Assembly: GCA_033762055.1 (NCBI GenBank)
Contig: JANRLZ010000109.1
Coordinates: forward strand, 1-9,076
Length of the DNA: 9,076 bases
Reading direction: 5' to 3'
DNA from: M3007 sp033762055
GTDB lineage: Bacteria; Bacteroidota; Bacteroidia; Chitinophagales; Saprospiraceae
The translations under genes were made by a program, and so were the position numbers. Under the pieces are notes generated by a model that was not told the DNA's origin, ran no database searches, and saw only the letters and a list, made by a program, of their open reading frames with translations. Of the stretch, positions 6,192-9,076 are shown in pieces. Each line of letters starts with the position of its first letter. The first letter of the stretch is position 1.

Positions 6192-7763
6192 ATGGCAAAA
6201 AATCTCTACGCAATTTTCTTTCTTTTGATCATGGCAAGTGTTCTGTCAAGCCAATCAATTTCTTATGATAATACTTTCAATGGCGACGGTAAAGTAATAG
6301 TTGATTTTTCTGATGAACAAGCGGTATTTACAGACATGGCAATCCAGTCAGATGGCAAACCAGTCGCAGTTGGTTATTCTGATTATGATCCAGATGAAGT
6401 AGGTAGTAGTAAAATTTGGGTAGTTAGACTGAACCCGGATGGAACATACGATCAAAGTTTTGGGATAGGCGGCAAAGTTGAAATTGATCAGCCGCTTAGT
6501 ACGGATGTTGCTTATTCAGTAATGATTCAATCAGATAATAAAATCATTATTGCCGGCTATTCAGAGATTGGCAACCAAATGCCAAAGCCGACAATCTACC
6601 GTTTAAACACCGACGGGTCATTAGATACCGGGTATGGAATCTCTGGAACCGGAATTGTGCAACTTAACATAACTGCTGAAACCATTTTCGATACAGACCT
6701 ACAAAATGATGGCAAAATAGTGTTTTCAGGTTATGGAACAGTCCCCAATGCAAGACGTATGTTAGTTGGAAGATTGAACATTAATGGCACACTTGACACC
6801 AGTTTTATCTCTCCATACGGATACGGTTTGTATAAAAGCGGTACCGGGAACGATGACGAATATACCGGAAGCGGTATAAAAGTTCAATCTGATGGTAAAA
6901 TTGTTGCTTCTGGTACGACAACAAGCGGCCTTTGGGGGTCAAGGGCTACAGTTGTAAGGCTTTTATCTAATGGTCAACCAGACCTGGGTTTTGGAGCGGC
7001 AGGGCTTGGCTTTTGGGAAAGTCCCAACACTTTACAGCCACAACTTTATTATTCCTCAACGCTAAACATTGATAAAAATGGACGAATTATTGTCTCAGGA
7101 GGCCATTGGATAAATAACAATGACACGGAATATGCAATATTTTGGGTGTTAGAAAATGGAAATATTGATTTAAATTCTGGTGATATGGGATTAACAAAAA
7201 TAGATTTAGGAGGCAACTTAGATGATGCTGAAACATCTTTTGTTTTGGATGACGATGCAATACTTGTATCTGGAATCTCAAACAATAACTTAGGTATATT
7301 AAAAATAAAACCAAATGGCAAAGAGCTTGATTCTGTATTCGCTGCTAATGGTATTTGGCTTGACACAATTGGCGAATTAGGGCGAGTAAACAAGTTAATA
7401 GTATATGGAGACAATATATATATTTGTGGATCATATATGCCTGATTCACAAATGCCAAATAACTTTGATGGATTTATTTTTCGACTAATTGCACCAGGTA
7501 TTTCTGCGGTTAAAGAAGCCTGTAAAAATGAAAAAAAGTATTCAATCTATCCCAACCCAGCAAGTAGCACTTTAACTCTTATTGGAGACCTAAGTGTTGT
7601 TAAAAAAATTGAAATAATTAATATTAATGGAGTTTTAAGAGCAGAAATGTTTAAAACAGGCAGTCAGGTAGATTTGAAAAATTTAGAAGCGGGCACCTAT
7701 TTCATAAGGCTATATTATAAAAATAATATAGAGACGCATCAATTTTCAGTGATAAAAAATTGA
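6192..7763 (+). CDS. secreted delta-60-repeat protein with T9SS sorting domain
   Basis: This 523-aa protein starts with a signal peptide (MAKNLYAIFFLLIMASVLSSQS). Residues about 25-435 hold repeated delta-60 (DUF5122) units, each with a QSDGK-IVxxG strand followed 20-30 residues later by VxRLNxDGxxDxxFG. The clear copies are near residues 52/78, 113/136, 170/193, 231/255 and 293/317, with a weaker one at 353/370. These repeats are taken to fold as a beta-propeller. From residue 449, YSIYPNPASSTLTL...LEAGTYFIRLYY is a T9SS type-A C-terminal sorting domain, so it is likely secreted across the outer membrane. Its role is unknown; adhesin- or sensor-like roles are guesses. The gene is AT-rich, more so in its second half, unlike the G+C-rich genes to the left, which suggests a different origin. 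The start has an AT-rich leader and no Shine-Dalgarno. Confidence 0.9.
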   Translation: MAKNLYAIFFLLIMASVLSSQSISYDNTFNGDGKVIVDFSDEQAVFTDMAIQSDGKPVAVGYSDYDPDEVGSSKIWVVRLNPDGTYDQSFGIGGKVEIDQPLSTDVAYSVMIQSDNKIIIAGYSEIGNQMPKPTIYRLNTDGSLDTGYGISGTGIVQLNITAETIFDTDLQNDGKIVFSGYGTVPNARRMLVGRLNINGTLDTSFISPYGYGLYKSGTGNDDEYTGSGIKVQSDGKIVASGTTTSGLWGSRATVVRLLSNGQPDLGFGAAGLGFWESPNTLQPQLYYSSTLNIDKNGRIIVSGGHWINNNDTEYAIFWVLENGNIDLNSGDMGLTKIDLGGNLDDAETSFVLDDDAILVSGISNNNLGILKIKPNGKELDSVFAANGIWLDTIGELGRVNKLIVYGDNIYICGSYMPDSQMPNNFDGFIFRLIAPGISAVKEACKNEKKYSIYPNPASSTLTLIGDLSVVKKIEIININGVLRAEMFKTGSQVDLKNLEAGTYFIRLYYKNNIETHQFSVIKN

Positions 7764-7771
7764 GGAACGCT

Positions 7772-7817
7772 GCATACTTGTCAACCGCTTCCTAAGCGTC
7801 ATGGCCGACAGGTATGC
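7772..7817 (+). terminator. hairpin after the delta-60 gene, possible terminator
   Basis: GCATACTTGTC (7772-7782) pairs with GACAGGTATGC (7807-7817) with one mismatch. Inside it CGCTT/AAGCG (7786-7790 with 7794-7798) forms a second stem. It starts 9 nt after the stop codon. There is no real T-tract, so termination is only likely, not certain. Confidence 0.5.
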
Positions 7818-7843
7818 TTCCTTATCCTCACCTCCGGCAACCC

Positions 7844-7871
7844 TTGCCATTTTAAAGTAGATGTAAAGTTG
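7844..7871 (+). promoter_or_regulatory. possible promoter of the CPBP gene, overlapping an insertion-sequence end
   Basis: TTG (7844-7846) and TAAAGTTG (7864-7871; one base from TAnnTTTG) are 17 nt apart, an acceptable Bacteroidota spacing, and lie 25 nt before the ATG at 7896. The -33 TTG straddles the start of the repeated 16-mer GCCATTTTAAAGTAGA. Confidence 0.4.
7846..7861 (+). repeat. solo copy of the 16-bp insertion-sequence end
   Basis: GCCATTTTAAAGTAGA here is identical to 5761-5776 and 8960-8975. At the other two sites it is the terminal part of a transposase gene. Here it is followed by different DNA (TGTAAAGTTGGACACTAAAA), which looks like the other end of an IS3-type element, although no transposase follows. 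Confidence 0.6.
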
Positions 7872-7895
7872 GACACTAAAACTTAAGATGTAAAA

Positions 7896-8594
7896 ATGTT
7901 ACAAATAATTGGCTTGTTGGCAATTTCTTGGTTACTAATTTGGCTTTTTGAAAAAGGGAATTTATCAGTTTTGGGTTTAACACCTACAAAATATAGACTG
8001 AGATATTTCTCAATCCTTTTCATTGTTTCTGCAATGCTCTCTGCGACTACTTTTCTGTTGAGAATGTATTTTGCTCAAGAAGAATATGTCGTATCCCAAT
8101 CATTGACAACAAAATCAATGTTACTTGAAACTTGGTATCAGTTCAGGACAGTTTTGACGGAAGAATTACTTTGCAGAGGTGCATTACTTTACATTCTAAT
8201 TAAAAAAATCGGAAAGACAAAAGCTGTTATTATTTCGTCTATAATTTTTGCAACGCTGCATTGGATAAATGCCGGCGTTTGGGGTAACCTGACACAAATG
8301 ATTATGGTGTTCACTTTTACATTTTCGATGGGACTTTTGTTGGCTTATTCCTACGCAAGAACATTTTCATTACTTATTCCCTTCGCAATTCACTATGGTT
8401 GGAACTTGACTCAGAACTATATTTTTCCAGACACTTCAACAGGCAACCACATTTTTACTTTAGCAGCTCCAGCGCCAATTGTGACAATTTCTTATCTTGC
8501 TTTCTTCACAATGCTTTTACTTCCAAAAATATTAGTACTTGTAATTAACTATTTAATCGTAAAACGATATCGACAAGTTGAAGCACCCTCATAA
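7896..8594 (+). CDS. CPBP-family intramembrane glutamic endopeptidase
   Basis: This 232-aa membrane protein has the three CPBP (Rce1/Abi-type) active-site motifs: EExxxR at Glu89-Arg94 (TEELLCRG), FxxxH at Phe118-His122 (FATLHW) and HxxxN at His166-Asn170 (HYGWN). Hydrophobic segments lie at about 3-18, 37-56, 108-122, 133-152, 157-172 and 194-222. Family members cleave CaaX-processed proteins or peptides within the membrane; bacterial ones are linked to bacteriocin self-immunity, but most, including this one, have unknown substrates. All catalytic residues are present and the length is normal, so it should be active. It is AT-rich like the preceding gene. It starts 132 nt after that gene, beyond a hairpin and an IS-end-like sequence that may supply its promoter, so it is probably transcribed on its own. 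ATG 7896 is the first start in frame and begins at the first membrane segment. Confidence 0.9.
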   Translation: MLQIIGLLAISWLLIWLFEKGNLSVLGLTPTKYRLRYFSILFIVSAMLSATTFLLRMYFAQEEYVVSQSLTTKSMLLETWYQFRTVLTEELLCRGALLYILIKKIGKTKAVIISSIIFATLHWINAGVWGNLTQMIMVFTFTFSMGLLLAYSYARTFSLLIPFAIHYGWNLTQNYIFPDTSTGNHIFTLAAPAPIVTISYLAFFTMLLLPKILVLVINYLIVKRYRQVEAPS

Positions 8595-8710
8595 AATTGT
8601 CGGCTCCCTGGAAACAGTTCACTTCAAAAGCAGAGAAAATCACTATTTTGGCGTCTTCCCCAAAACTCCAACTCACCGCCCGCCGAAAAACAATCCACCT
8701 TCTATTTTTT
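8595..8710. other. intergenic stretch, nothing recognised
   Basis: This lies between the protease stop codon and palindromic element 2. I see no reading frame, repeat or clear terminator hairpin in it. A T-run ends it at 8705-8710. Confidence 0.4.
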
Positions 8711-8873
8711 AGAAGTTGTTTGCGTTAATTTGCTGAGCTTGTTCAGGCATCTTTCCGACCCACTCTGCGGTTATTTTTTCAGCAATAAAAACCCGTTATT
8801 CCCTCAAAAATAAACCTTGATTGGCTCAAAATTCTGCCTGAACAAGCTCAGCAAATTAACGCAAACAACTTCT
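8711..8873. repeat. 163-bp palindromic element 2 (same family as element 1)
   Basis: Perfect 39-bp inverted ends (8711-8749 and 8835-8873, starting AGAAGTTGTTTGCG) enclose an imperfectly palindromic interior centred at 8792. The core 8772-8812 has TATTTTTTCAG and TATTCCCTCAAAAAT, matching element 1 (TATTCCCCCAAAAAT) at 14 of 15 bases, while the arms differ greatly. It sits between the protease gene and the opposing transposase end. Confidence 0.8.
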
Positions 8874-8881
8874 TAGTTTTG
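8874..8881 (+). promoter_or_regulatory. possible -7 promoter box (TAGTTTTG)
   Basis: An exact TAnnTTTG match begins one base after palindromic element 2 and ends 3 nt before the ATG at 8885. A transcript from it would be nearly leaderless for that start. No clear -33 TTG is seen; that position falls inside the palindrome. Confidence 0.3.
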
Positions 8882-8884
8882 CGA

Positions 8885-8959
8885 ATGAAAATATCCGCCT
8901 CACTATCCGCGCTCCTGTACTTTTTGCCTTTGATGTTGTCCTGCCCTCCCTATTCCGGT
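8885..8959 (+). pseudogene. lipoprotein signal peptide cut off by an insertion sequence
   Basis: The ATG at 8885 starts MKISASLSALLYFLPLMLSCPP, a convincing signal peptide with a lipobox-like cysteine at residue 20. After 25 host codons (ending YSG) the frame runs into the repeated end sequence at 8960 and stops at TAG 8972-8974. The mature protein is missing, so the insertion seems to have removed or displaced it; the rest may lie beyond the window on the far side of the element. The frame is short, so a chance signal-like stretch cannot be excluded. Confidence 0.4.
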
Positions 8960-9075
8960 GCCATTTTAAAGTAGAGATTCTGATTTAGATTTTCAAATGC
9001 TGCGGGGGTTTGATACTTCAGGCTTGAATGGGGTCGATCAAAGTTATAGTTTTTGTACCAGTGTCCCAAAAGGTC
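8950..9075 (-). CDS. rve-type transposase, C-terminal end (IS3/IS481-like), 5' partial
   Basis: The minus strand is open from the right edge to TAG at 8950-8952. The 41 residues include WYKNYNFDRPHSSLKYQTPAAFENLN, the typical end of the DDE integrase-core transposases of the IS3 and IS481 families (Y-N-x-x-RPH-S-L-xxxTP). These enzymes cut and join insertion-sequence ends. The conserved part stops at KMA; the last codons (PE) and the stop codon lie in what appears to be host DNA, because the relic at 5739-5804 has a different tail after KMAP. The catalytic D,D,E residues lie outside the window, so activity cannot be judged. Confidence 0.8.
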   Translation of the reverse strand, partial: DLLGHWYKNYNFDRPHSSLKYQTPAAFENLNQNLYFKMAPE

Positions 9076-9076
9076 G
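8959..9076 (-). mobile_element. insertion sequence, one end only (continues past the window)
   Basis: The end is placed at TGCCATTTTAAAGTAGA (8959-8975) because this 16-17-mer is shared with 7845-7861 and, from the G, with 5761-5776, and the flanks differ. It begins with TG, as IS3-type ends do. The other end and any target duplication are outside the window. Confidence 0.6.

Overview
The window looks like chromosomal DNA of a Bacteroidota bacterium, probably of the Saprospiria/Chitinophagia type. Two predicted secreted proteins end in type IX secretion system (T9SS) sorting domains with the YPNP/FPNP motif. Several starts lack a Shine-Dalgarno sequence. Where promoters can be read they fit the Bacteroidota TTG/TAnnTTTG pattern. 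No rRNA, tRNA or CRISPR array was seen.

Layout. (1) 2-1504: the C-terminal part of an FAD-linked oxidase (D-arabinono-1,4-lactone oxidase-like), then two small proteins of 90 and 113 aa on the same strand, closed by a strong intrinsic terminator; this looks like one operon. (2) 1595-1930: a non-coding array of about sixteen 21-22 bp units of two types. (3) 2148-2988: a REP-associated tyrosine transposase (RAYT) gene with its own promoter, flanked by near-identical 59-bp REP sequences in inverted orientation; two further solo REPs lie at 3118 and 4212. (4) 3260-5493, minus strand: a DUF1349 lipoprotein and a secreted YCF48-like beta-propeller with a T9SS tail, separated by a 164-bp palindromic element and a solo REP. 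(5) 5494-6191: mostly non-coding, with a relic of a transposase C-terminus and a possible 56-codon gene remnant. (6) 6192-8594, plus strand: an AT-richer block with a delta-60-repeat secreted protein (T9SS tail) and a CPBP-family intramembrane protease. (7) 8595-9076: a second palindromic element (163 bp), a decapitated lipoprotein gene, and the 3' end of an rve-type transposase whose stop codon appears to lie in host DNA.

The genes do not form one pathway. The window is an accessory, repeat-dense region in which surface or secreted proteins are interspersed with small mobile elements. The most interesting signals are the two 163/164-bp palindromes, which share a core but have different, perfectly self-complementary arms; the RAYT/REP cassette; the 21-22 bp array; and a 16-bp insertion-sequence end found three times, once as a possible promoter for the protease gene.
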